NCBI RefSeq assembly: GCF_001751365.1
Contig: NZ_LJGT01000037.1
Span: 496,001 to 560,000, forward strand
Source: Streptomyces abyssalis
GTDB lineage: Bacteria > Actinomycetota > Actinomycetes > Streptomycetales > Streptomycetaceae
DNA length: 64,000 nucleotides
Direction: 5' to 3'
The position numbers and the translations under genes are program-made. The notes under the pieces are model-generated. The model was given only the letters and a program-made list of their open reading frames with translations, searched no databases and had not been told where the DNA came from. This document shows, one piece after another, positions 7,476 through 15,055 of this stretch (its first letter is position 1; every line of letters begins with the position of its first letter).

Positions 7476-8819
7476 TCAGACCGCGGCGACGGGCACGCCG
7501 GTACCGGTCGCCTCCTGCGTCCGCGGCGAACTCCGGTCGTGGTCGGGCCTCTTGAGCAGCAGAAGCATGCAGCCCAGCGTGAGGAGCACCTGGAAGACCG
7601 CGTAGCAGATCACCGCGGTGATCGAGCCCGTACGGTTGAGCAGGAACTGCCCGATGACCGGTGTGGTGCCGCCGAGCAGCGTCGCGCAAAGCTGGTAGCA
7701 CAGCGAGATTCCGGTGTAGCGGACGTTCGCGGGGAAGCGGCTCGCCAGCATCCCCGCCAGCGCCGCGTAGTAGAGGCAGTGCGGGACGGTCGCCACGGAG
7801 ACGCCGAGCATCGCCAGGCCGTAGTTGCCCGTGCCGATGAGGACGAACATCAGGGGCATCAGGACCAGTTCGGGCAGCAGCATGATGCACACGGCACGCG
7901 ACCAGTTGTGCATCCGCGTCACCAGGAGGGCCCCGAAGGGCTGCACGAAGATCTGGGTGACGTTGGCGACCAGGAGGATCGTGAGGAACGAACTCCGTTC
8001 GAAGTCGAGGCTGGACGTCGCCCACGACAGCGCGAACGTCGACTTGAAGTACGTGGCCGACAGCCCGATGGTGCAGGCCCCGATGCCCAGTGCGATGAGG
8101 CCTGGGCAGGTGCGCAGCACCTCCTTCAGCGGCAGCTTCGCGACGTCCTTCTTCTCGATCAGCCGGGCCATCGCCGGGGATTCGGTGACCTTCATCCGCA
8201 GGAAGAGGCCGACGACCACGAGCAGCGCGGAGGCGAGGAAGGGTATCCGCCAGCCCCAGCTGAGGAACTCGGGCTCCGGCAGCGCGCTCACGGCGAGGAA
8301 GGCCACGGTGCTCAGCGTGTTGCCGACGGGTGAGCCCTGCTGGGCGAAGGCGCCGTAGAGGATCGACTTGCCCTTCGGGGCGTGTTCGGAGGCGATGAGA
8401 ACCGAACCGCCCCACTCGCCGCCCAGCCCGATGCCCTGGATCATCCGGATCGTGACGAGCAGGACGGGAGCGGCGACACCGATCGTGGCGTAGCCGGGCA
8501 GCACGCCGATCAGGGTGGTGGAGACGCCCATCAGCAGCAGCGTGATGATCAGCGTCTTCTTGCGGCCGAGCCGGTCGCCGAAGTGCCCGAAGACGATGCC
8601 GCCCAGCGGCCGGGCGAGGAAGCCCACCCAGAAGGTGGCGAACGCGACGAGGGTGCCCACGGCGCCCTCGAGTTCGGGGAAGAAGACCTTGTCGAAGACG
8701 AGGGCCGAGGCGGTTCCGTAGATGTAGAAGTCGAACCACTCGATCGTGGAGCCGACGAAGGCTCCGAATCCCGCGCGGTTCGCGGTCCTTCTCTTCTCCT
8801 GGGTGAGCGGGGTGCTCAT
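7476..8819 (-). CDS. MHS-family (MFS) organic-acid:proton symporter
   Basis: This 447-residue, 12-helix transporter belongs to the metabolite:H+ symporter branch of the major facilitator superfamily, which includes KgtP, ShiA, ProP and the dicarboxylate carrier PcaT. The opening GSTIEWFDFYIYG, the loop motif GDRLGRKKTL after helix 2 and the GLGGEWGG segment are characteristic. It sits downstream of a thiolase gene on the same strand, with its own copy of the two-part regulatory motif 107 bases before the ATG. The surrounding catabolic genes favour a dicarboxylate such as glutarate or adipate as cargo. That is an inference from context. Confidence 0.85.
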   Translation of the reverse strand: MSTPLTQEKRRTANRAGFGAFVGSTIEWFDFYIYGTASALVFDKVFFPELEGAVGTLVAFATFWVGFLARPLGGIVFGHFGDRLGRKKTLIITLLLMGVSTTLIGVLPGYATIGVAAPVLLVTIRMIQGIGLGGEWGGSVLIASEHAPKGKSILYGAFAQQGSPVGNTLSTVAFLAVSALPEPEFLSWGWRIPFLASALLVVVGLFLRMKVTESPAMARLIEKKDVAKLPLKEVLRTCPGLIALGIGACTIGLSATYFKSTFALSWATSSLDFERSSFLTILLVANVTQIFVQPFGALLVTRMHNWSRAVCIMLLPELVLMPLMFVLIGTGNYGLAMLGVSVATVPHCLYYAALAGMLASRFPANVRYTGISLCYQLCATLLGGTTPVIGQFLLNRTGSITAVICYAVFQVLLTLGCMLLLLKRPDHDRSSPRTQEATGTGVPVAAV

Positions 8820-8925
8820 GCGGCGGCTCCGGATGAGGACGGGGGCGGGCGGCGGCGCACGGGCACGCTCGCGTCCCGGTGTGCGGGTGGGACGGCGGTA
8901 ACCGTGACAGCACCGACCTAGACGG

Positions 8926-8959
8926 GTCCAATACCGAATAACTGACGCAGTGAGACGTG
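8926..8959 (+). promoter_or_regulatory. Two-part regulatory motif, copy 1 (before the transporter gene)
   Basis: GTCCAATACCGAAT (8926-8939), 12 unlike bases, then GAGACGTG (8952-8959). The same 22 motif bases at the same spacing occur at 11383-11416 on the other strand, and a looser copy occurs at 10377-10410. Here GAGACGTG is flanked by ACGCAG and CTGCGT inverted arms. The GTCC end faces the transporter start, 107 bases away. It is a likely binding site for the LysR regulator of this block. Confidence 0.65.
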
Positions 8960-8966
8960 CTGCGTA

Positions 8967-10199
8967 TTAATAGCGCTCGAAGACGGCCGCGAGGCCCTGC
9001 CCGCCGCCGATGCACATGGTCTCCAGCCCGTACCGTGACTGCGTGCGCACCATGTGATGAGCCAGCGTCGTGAGGATGCGCGCGCCCGTGGCACCCACCG
9101 GGTGGCCCAGGGAGATACCGGAGCCGCAGACGTTGATCCGCTCCTCGTGGTCCGTCTCCGTGAGCCCCAATTCGCGTGTGCACGCGAGGACTTGAGCGGC
9201 GAAGGCCTCGTTGAGCTCGATCAGGTCCATGTCGGCGAGCGACAGCCCGGCGCGCTCCAGGGCCGTCCTCGTCGCGCCCACCGGACCGATCCCCATCGTC
9301 TTCGCCGGAACGCCCGCACGCGCGAAGGAGACCAGCCGAACCAGCGGCGTCAGTCCGAGACGCTCGGCCGTGGCGGCCGAGGTGACCAGACATGCCGCGG
9401 CGGCGTCGTTCTGGCCGCTCGCATTGCCGGCGGTCACCGTCGCCTCCGGGTCCGACTTGCCCATCACCGGGCGGAGCGCCGCCAGTTGCTCGGCCGTCGT
9501 GTCCGGACGCGGATGCTCGTCGGCGGAGACGGTGCTCTCGCCCTTGCGCCCGCGCACCGTCACCGGCACGGTCTCCTCCGCGAACCAGCCCTCCTCCGCG
9601 GCGCGGGCGGCGCGCTGCTGCGAGCGCAGCGCCAGTGCGTCCTGGTCGGCACGGGAGACGCCGTACTCGCGGCGCAGGTTCTCCGCCGTCTCGATCATGC
9701 CGCCCGGCACCGGGTGGTGCTCGCCCCCGGCCGTCACGCGCCCGCGGGCGAGGGCGTCGTGCAGCTGGAGCCCGGGGCCCTTGATGCCCCAGCGGCCCTC
9801 ATGCGTGAAGTAGGGCGCCGCGCTCATCACGTCGACTCCGCCGGCGATCACGACCTCGCTGAAGCCGGCCCGTATCTGCATGGCCGCGTCCAGCACCGCC
9901 TGGAGGCCGGAGCCACAGCGCCGGTCCGTCTGAATGCCGGTGACCGACTCGGGCAGCCCCGCGTCGAGTGCCGCCACCCGTCCGATGGCCGGGGCCTCGG
10001 CGCTGGGGTAGGCGTGCCCGAGGATCACCTCGTCGACCTGCGAGCCGTCGGCGCCGCTGCGTGCGACCACCTCGGAGATGATGCCCGCCGCGAGTGCGGC
10101 CGGGCGCTGACCTGCAAGGGCGCCGCCGAAGCGCCCGATCGGTGTGCGCAGCGGAGCGCAGATGACGACGTCGGTCTTGGCCGGCATGCGGGCTGACAT
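8967..10199 (-). CDS. Thiolase (acetyl-CoA acetyltransferase / 3-oxoadipyl-CoA thiolase type)
   Basis: This 410-residue thiolase would cleave a 3-oxoacyl-CoA with CoA to release acetyl-CoA, the last step of beta-oxidation. The nucleophilic cysteine is in DRRCGSGLQ, the NEAFA loop is present, and the C-terminal GHPVGATGAR and CIGGGQG motifs carry the other catalytic residues. It is full length, with no insertion. AGGAAGG lies 9 bases before the ATG. Its leader has a 13-base tandem duplication (10215-10240) and, further up, copy 2 of the shared regulatory motif. In this block the likely substrate is acetoacetyl-CoA (from glutarate) or 3-oxoadipyl-CoA (from adipate). Sequence alone cannot separate the two. 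Confidence 0.9.
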   Translation of the reverse strand: MSARMPAKTDVVICAPLRTPIGRFGGALAGQRPAALAAGIISEVVARSGADGSQVDEVILGHAYPSAEAPAIGRVAALDAGLPESVTGIQTDRRCGSGLQAVLDAAMQIRAGFSEVVIAGGVDVMSAAPYFTHEGRWGIKGPGLQLHDALARGRVTAGGEHHPVPGGMIETAENLRREYGVSRADQDALALRSQQRAARAAEEGWFAEETVPVTVRGRKGESTVSADEHPRPDTTAEQLAALRPVMGKSDPEATVTAGNASGQNDAAAACLVTSAATAERLGLTPLVRLVSFARAGVPAKTMGIGPVGATRTALERAGLSLADMDLIELNEAFAAQVLACTRELGLTETDHEERINVCGSGISLGHPVGATGARILTTLAHHMVRTQSRYGLETMCIGGGQGLAAVFERY

Positions 10200-10214
10200 G
10201 GATGAGGCCTTCCT

Positions 10215-10240
10215 GGCTGGTGTCGCTGGCTGGTGTCGCT
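10215..10240 (-). repeat. Tandem 13-base duplication in the thiolase leader
   Basis: GGCTGGTGTCGCT is present twice in tandem (10215-10227, 10228-10240), with a partial third copy after it. It lies just upstream of the thiolase ribosome binding site. Confidence 0.7.
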
Positions 10241-10376
10241 GGCTTGTGGGGTGGCTGATGCGCCGGGGCGCCGGAGCCGGAACGGGGTCGGGCCGTCAGG
10301 TCGTCGGGGCCGGGGCCGGGTCGCCGCACGGGCCTGCTGTCTTCGCCGTACGACCCTTCCACCGCGCACTATTCCG

Positions 10377-10410
10377 GTCCAATATCCGATCCGCCTCGCA
10401 CTGATACGCG
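10377..10410 (+). promoter_or_regulatory. Two-part regulatory motif, copy 2 (before the thiolase gene)
   Basis: GTCCAATATCCGAT, 12 bases, then GATACGCG. It matches the other two copies at 11 of 14 and 6 of 8 positions with identical spacing and the same orientation relative to its gene. It is 178 bases before the thiolase start and just past the LysR stop codon. Confidence 0.5.
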
Positions 10411-10417
10411 GACGTAC

Positions 10418-11353
10418 TCAATCGGTGGCGTCGGCGGCTGACGCGTTCCCGGGCGGCGGCAGCGCCTCCGCCGCGACGTCCAGGACGCTGTGCAGCGCCG
10501 CCGACGGGTTGTCCGTACGCCACGCGAGCGCCGCCTGAAGCACCACCGGCGGCCCGGCCAGCGGCCGGTAGACGAGCCCGGTCTGCTGGATGTGCATGCA
10601 GGAGGTGAGGGTGAGCGTCACCCCGACCCCCATCGCGACCAGCGCCAGGATCGTGTACGAGTCCGGGGCCTCCTGCACGATCCGCGGGTGGAAGCCGGAC
10701 CGCTCGCACGCGTCGACGGCGACGTCGCGGAGGCTGGAGCCGGTGCGGGCGGGAAAGCTCACGAACGGCTCCTCGGCCAGATCGCCGACGGTGATCCTCT
10801 CGTGCCGGGCCAGCCGGTGGTCCGAGGGGAGAGCGCAGACCAGCTCCTCCTCGGCGATCACCCGGTGCTCGACACCGGGCAGACTGACCGGCAGCCGTAC
10901 GAAGCCCAGGTCGAGGGTGCCGTCCGCGACCCGCGTCAGCGCGGTGTGGGCGTAGGTCTGGCCGAGCATGACCAGCTCGATGCCGGGGTGTGCCGCCCGT
11001 ACGGCGCGGGCGAGCCGTGGCAGGGTCGCGTGGCTCGACGCACCGGCGAAGCCGACGCTCACCCGCCCGTACTCGCCGCGACCGGCGGCCTTGGCGACGC
11101 GGGTGGCGATCTCGATGTCCTCGAGGACCGTGCGGACGGGCTTGAGGAAGGCCTCGCCCGCGCTGGTCAGGCGCACCGAACGGGTGCTGCGTTCGAAGAG
11201 CTGGACGCCCAGCTCCTTCTCCAGCTGCCGGATCTGCTGGCTCAGCGGCGGCTGTGCCATCTGCAGCCGCTTGGCGGCACGGCCGAAGTGCAGCTCCTCG
11301 GCGACGGCGACGAAGGAGGAGAGGTAGCGCAGTTCCACGTCAGACCCATTCAT
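10418..11353 (-). CDS. LysR-family transcriptional regulator
   Basis: This 311-residue regulator has an N-terminal winged helix-turn-helix (residues about 5-63, with HFGRAAKRLQMAQPPLSQQIRQLE) and a C-terminal periplasmic-binding-like effector domain. The PPLSQQI recognition helix and ELHFGRAA are typical of the CatM/BenM/CbnR group, which respond to intermediates of aromatic and dicarboxylate breakdown. It lies between the thiolase and the divergent CoA-transferase operon, the classic position for a LysR activator. I start at the ATG at 11351-11353, since the upstream extension has no family character. Its natural target is the two-part motif present before all three operons of this block. 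Confidence 0.9.
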   Translation of the reverse strand: MNGSDVELRYLSSFVAVAEELHFGRAAKRLQMAQPPLSQQIRQLEKELGVQLFERSTRSVRLTSAGEAFLKPVRTVLEDIEIATRVAKAAGRGEYGRVSVGFAGASSHATLPRLARAVRAAHPGIELVMLGQTYAHTALTRVADGTLDLGFVRLPVSLPGVEHRVIAEEELVCALPSDHRLARHERITVGDLAEEPFVSFPARTGSSLRDVAVDACERSGFHPRIVQEAPDSYTILALVAMGVGVTLTLTSCMHIQQTGLVYRPLAGPPVVLQAALAWRTDNPSAALHSVLDVAAEALPPPGNASAADATD

Positions 11354-11375
11354 CGGCTGACCGGTCGGCCAGTTA

Positions 11376-11397
11376 TCAGTTTCACGTCTCAAACTGA
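11376..11397. repeat. Inverted repeat around the motif core of copy 3
   Basis: TCAGTTT (11376-11382) and AAACTGA (11391-11397) flank the 8-base core CACGTCTC. Copy 1 has the same core flanked by different but again complementary arms. Confidence 0.6.
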
Positions 11398-11416
11398 CCT
11401 TAATTCGGTATTGGAC
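11383..11416 (-). promoter_or_regulatory. Two-part regulatory motif, copy 3 (LysR / CoA-transferase intergenic)
   Basis: Read on the minus strand it is GTCCAATACCGAAT, 12 bases, GAGACGTG, identical to copy 1 at all 22 motif positions. It lies between the LysR ATG (11353) and the CoA-transferase start (11568). One site could therefore serve both divergent units. Confidence 0.65.
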
Positions 11417-11567
11417 GCCAATCAATGGAGGGTGGGAACGTGGGCGGGCAGGGTGACCCGGGTCCCGGCCGGAGCGTGCCCGCCCCCGCACGCGGCCGGG
11501 CAGGCCCGGATACGGCCGGGCAGGCCCCGGGACTTGCCGCGACGAGCCGCACCGAGGAGATGTGGAG

Positions 11568-12515
11568 ATGGCCGTGGAGACCGCGACCGACAAGACGATG
11601 ACCATGCGGGAGGCCGTCGGCGCATACGTACGGGACGGCGACACGGTCTCCCTCGAAGGCTTCACGCATCTCATACCGACCGCGGCGGGTCACGAGATCA
11701 TCCGCCAGGGCCGCCGCGGCCTGACCGTGGTCCGCATGACCGCCGACATCGTCGTCGACCAGATGCTCGCCGCGGGATGCGTCTCCCGGCTGGTCTCCTC
11801 CTTCGTCGGCAACTCCTCCGCGGGCTCGCTGGGCGAGCTGCGCCGCCGCGTGGAGCGCGCGGACCCCGAGCCGCTCGCCTTCGAGGAGTACAGCCACTAC
11901 GGGATGATCTGCCGCTACATCGCAGGCGCGCAGCGGCTGCCCTTCTACCCGCTGCGCAGCTACGGCGGCAGCGACCTGCCCGGCGTCAACCCGGCCATGC
12001 GCAAGGTCACTTCGCCCTATCCGGGTCCGGACGGCGAGAGCGAGCAGATCTACGTCGTGCCGCCCGTCAACCCCGACGTGACGATCGTGCACGCACAGCG
12101 CGCCGACCGCTCCGGCAACACCCAGGTCTGGGGCCTGACCGGAGTCCAGGCCGAAGCCGTCTACGCCGCGCGTAAGGCCGTCGTCGTGGTGGAGGAGATC
12201 GTCGAGGACGAGGTCGTGCGTTCCGACCCGAACCGCACCTTGATCCCGGCACACGCCGTGGACGCCGTCGTCGTCTGCCCGCGCGGTGCCCACCCCTCCT
12301 TCGCCCAGGGCTACTACGACCGGGACAACGCCTTCTACCGCGCCTGGGCGGGGATCAGCAAGGACAAGGAGCGGCTGACCGCCTGGCTGGCGGAGTGGGT
12401 GCACGGGACCCGAGACCACGCCGAATACGTCGCCAAGCTCGGCGAGGAGTTCTGGGACGGGCTGGCCGTCGGCGAGGCGATGAGCCTGCCGGTGAACTAC
12501 GGGCGCCGGCTGTGA
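11568..12515 (+). CDS. CoA-transferase, subunit A (GctA/CatI-like)
   Basis: This 315-residue protein is the alpha subunit of a family-I CoA-transferase, which moves CoA from a donor such as succinyl-CoA or acetyl-CoA onto a carboxylic acid. It has the GDTVSLEGFTHL start, the HEIIRQ segment and the long form typical of glutaconate-type (GctA) subunits, rather than the shorter PcaI type. GAGGAG lies 8 bases before the ATG at 11568; an in-frame GTG at 11562 is too close to that site. The B subunit follows 79 bases later. It would activate the free acid imported by the neighbouring transporter. Confidence 0.87.
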   Translation: MAVETATDKTMTMREAVGAYVRDGDTVSLEGFTHLIPTAAGHEIIRQGRRGLTVVRMTADIVVDQMLAAGCVSRLVSSFVGNSSAGSLGELRRRVERADPEPLAFEEYSHYGMICRYIAGAQRLPFYPLRSYGGSDLPGVNPAMRKVTSPYPGPDGESEQIYVVPPVNPDVTIVHAQRADRSGNTQVWGLTGVQAEAVYAARKAVVVVEEIVEDEVVRSDPNRTLIPAHAVDAVVVCPRGAHPSFAQGYYDRDNAFYRAWAGISKDKERLTAWLAEWVHGTRDHAEYVAKLGEEFWDGLAVGEAMSLPVNYGRRL

Positions 12516-12594
12516 CCACGCGCCGCCGCGAGCGGCCCCACCGGCCCGACCGGCCCCACCGCCCCGACCGTCCCGCACTCCCGAACGCACGGAA

Positions 12595-13401
12595 GTGAGC
12601 CCGCAGATGACCACTGGAACCAGCGAGAACACCGGATCAGCCGCAGCCGTGACCTCCTCCGAGCTGCTCTCCGTCGTCGCCTCCCGCGAACTGGCGGGCA
12701 GGCGCACCGTGTTCGCCGGAATCGGGCTGCCCACACTCGCCGCCTCCCTCGCCCATCTCACCGTCGCGCCCGGCCTGGAGATCGTCTACGAGTCCGGGGT
12801 GTGCGGCGCGCATCCCTCGCATCTGCCCGAGACCATCGCGGACGCCGTGCTCATCACCGGCGCCGAAGCGGTGATTCCGATGCCCACGCTCTTCGGCTCC
12901 GTCCTGCAGGGCGGGCACATCGACGTCGGTTTCCTCGGTGCCGCCCAGATCGACAAGTGGGGCAACCTCAACTCGTCCGTCATCGGCGACTGGCACCACC
13001 CCAAGGCACGGCTGCCCGGATCGGGCGGCGCGAACGAGGTCATGGCCAACTCCCGTGAGGTGTTCGTGGTCATGCGCCGTCACGACCCGCGCTCCTTCAC
13101 CGAGGAGCTCGACTTCTGCACCTCGCCGGGGCCGGACCGGGCGCTCGCCGACGGGATACGGCCGCTGGGCGCCGGAGTCACCCGGGTCATCACGGAGTTG
13201 GGCATCCTCGCCCGCGAAGGCGTCGGCGAGGAGCTGAAACTGACCGCCCTGCACCCGGGCGTGACGGCCGAGGACGTCAAGGCCGGCACCGGCTGGGATC
13301 TCCAGGTCGCCGACGACCTGAGCGTCATCGAGCCGCCCGGGGACGCCGAACTGGCCCTGCTGCGTGACGACGTCGACCCCGAGCGCGTATATCTGCGCTG
13401 A
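12595..13401 (+). CDS. CoA-transferase, subunit B (GctB/CatJ-like)
   Basis: This 268-residue beta subunit carries the catalytic glutamate in IVYESGVCG. That residue forms the glutamyl-CoA thioester intermediate. Other family features are FAGIGLPTLAA, the GGHIDVGFLGAAQID segment and GSGGANE. GTG at 12595 and ATG at 12607 are both possible starts; the ATG lies about 10 bases after GGAAG. The Pro/Arg-rich gap before it has short CCGACCGGCC-type repeats. With subunit A it forms a heteromer that activates the imported acid. Confidence 0.87.
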   Translation: MSPQMTTGTSENTGSAAAVTSSELLSVVASRELAGRRTVFAGIGLPTLAASLAHLTVAPGLEIVYESGVCGAHPSHLPETIADAVLITGAEAVIPMPTLFGSVLQGGHIDVGFLGAAQIDKWGNLNSSVIGDWHHPKARLPGSGGANEVMANSREVFVVMRRHDPRSFTEELDFCTSPGPDRALADGIRPLGAGVTRVITELGILAREGVGEELKLTALHPGVTAEDVKAGTGWDLQVADDLSVIEPPGDAELALLRDDVDPERVYLR

Positions 13402-13483
13402 CCGGCATCCGCGCCGACCGGACGGCACGGCGAGGATACGGGGACGGCGCGTGGGCGCCGGGGGAGCGGAGGCTGGAGAAGAC

Positions 13484-15055
13484 ATGCGCATCAGAATCGT
13501 CGGCACGGGCGTCATGGGCCGCGGCATCGCACAGTGGGCCGCGACGGCAGGCCACACCGTCGAACTCGCGGACGCACGCGAGGAGTCGGTCACCGAGGCG
13601 GTCGCGTTCGTGACCGGAATGCTGGAACGGGCCGCGCAGAAGGGCCGGATGAGCGCGGACGAAGCCGCCTCCGCCCGGGAGCGGCTCGTGCCCCTCGGCT
13701 CGCCGTTCACGGCGCCGGCGGGCGACGAGGCTCCCGCCCTCGTCATCGAGGCCGTACGCGAGGACCTGGAGACGAAGACCTCCGTCTTCACGGAGCTCAC
13801 GAAGGTGCTCCCGGAAACCACCGTCTTCGCCACCAACACCTCCTCCCTGTCCGTCACGGAGATCGGATCGCGGCTGGCCGACCCCTCCCGTCTGGCCGGG
13901 CTGCACTTCTTCAACCCCGTACCCCTGATGAAGATCGCCGAGGTCGTGCCGGGCGCGGCGACCCGCGAGGACCTCCCCGGGTTCCTCACCGAGTTCGTCG
14001 AGGGCTGCGGACACCGGGCCGTGACCGTGGCGGACACGCCCGGGTTCCTCGTCAACCACGCGGGGCGCGGGCTCGTCACCGAGGCGCTGGCGCTGCTGGA
14101 GGAGTCCGTCGCGCCGCCCGCGGACCTCGACGCGATCGCCCGCGACGTACTCGGCCTGCGGATGGGCCCGTTCGAACTCATGGACCTCACCGGTCTCGAC
14201 GTGACCGCGTCCGTCATCGAGACCGTCTGGCGCGGCTTCCGCCACTCCGACCGGCTGCGGCCCTCGTACCTGACGGCGAACCGGGTCGCCGCCGGGCTGC
14301 ACGGCCGCAAGACCGGGCGCGGCTTCTACCCCTACGGCCCCGACGCCCCCGGCGACGCCGCCGCGCCCACGCCGCCCCCCGCCGGCGGCGACGCCGCACG
14401 GCCGGTCGCCGTCGTGGGCGAGGGGCCCGACGCCGACGCGGTGAGCGCCCTGCTCGACGGCCGCACGGTGCCGGGAGGCCAGGGCCGGGACGGCACCGGG
14501 AGCGGGGACGGCTCCCGCCCGGAGCCCCTGCTGCTCGTGCCCACGTGGGGCGGCACTGTCGCGGCGGCGGTCGCCGCACAGGGCCTGCCCGCCGGTCGCG
14601 CCCTCGGCATCGACCCGCTGTCCGCGGACACCGGCCGCTTCGTGCTCGCCGTGACGCCCGCTTCGGAGCCCGGGGCGGTACGCGACGCGGCAGCCGTCCT
14701 CGCCGCCACCGGCGCGGAGGTCACCGTCGTACGGGACACCGCGGGCTCCGTCGCGCAGCGCCTGCTCGCGTCCGTCGTCTCGGTCGCCGCCTCCATCGCC
14801 GAGCGCCACATCGCCGCTCCCGAGGACATCGACCTGGCGGTCACCGCCGGGCTCGGCTACCCGTACGGGCCGCTGGCCTGGGGCGAGCGGATCGGTGCCG
14901 CCCGGATGCTCGGCCTGCAGCGGGCACTGCTCACGGCCACCGGCGATCCCCGCTACCGGCCGCCGCGCTGGATCGCCGAGCGCGCGCAGCTCGGCCTGCC
15001 GCTCACCGCCCCCGACATCCCGCTCGCCGGGCACTTCGAGGAGAACTCCCCATGA
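13484..15055 (+). CDS. 3-hydroxyacyl-CoA dehydrogenase (PaaH-like)
   Basis: This 523-residue NAD-dependent dehydrogenase oxidises 3-hydroxyacyl-CoA to 3-oxoacyl-CoA. The Rossmann motif GTGVMGRGIA is at residues about 7-16, and the catalytic-His segment GLHFFNPVPLMKI is present. A first C-terminal domain (NHAGRGLVTEALAL, then GLRMGPFELMDLTGLDV) is followed, after an Ala/Pro/Gly-rich linker, by a second, shorter domain of the same fold. This two-domain C-terminus and the length match PaaH and DcaH, which act on 3-hydroxyadipyl-CoA. The ATG at 13484 has GGAG 5 bases upstream and starts exactly at the Rossmann strand. It overlaps the next gene by ATGA. Confidence 0.9.
   Translation: MRIRIVGTGVMGRGIAQWAATAGHTVELADAREESVTEAVAFVTGMLERAAQKGRMSADEAASARERLVPLGSPFTAPAGDEAPALVIEAVREDLETKTSVFTELTKVLPETTVFATNTSSLSVTEIGSRLADPSRLAGLHFFNPVPLMKIAEVVPGAATREDLPGFLTEFVEGCGHRAVTVADTPGFLVNHAGRGLVTEALALLEESVAPPADLDAIARDVLGLRMGPFELMDLTGLDVTASVIETVWRGFRHSDRLRPSYLTANRVAAGLHGRKTGRGFYPYGPDAPGDAAAPTPPPAGGDAARPVAVVGEGPDADAVSALLDGRTVPGGQGRDGTGSGDGSRPEPLLLVPTWGGTVAAAVAAQGLPAGRALGIDPLSADTGRFVLAVTPASEPGAVRDAAAVLAATGAEVTVVRDTAGSVAQRLLASVVSVAASIAERHIAAPEDIDLAVTAGLGYPYGPLAWGERIGAARMLGLQRALLTATGDPRYRPPRWIAERAQLGLPLTAPDIPLAGHFEENSP

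Noticed and set aside
6919..9393. A minus-strand frame of more than 800 codons over the LAETG, terminator and transporter region
   Set aside because: It spans a terminator and two real genes, its product is Arg/His/Gly-rich with no domain, and it follows the GC-rich codon pattern of the opposite frame. It is a shadow.
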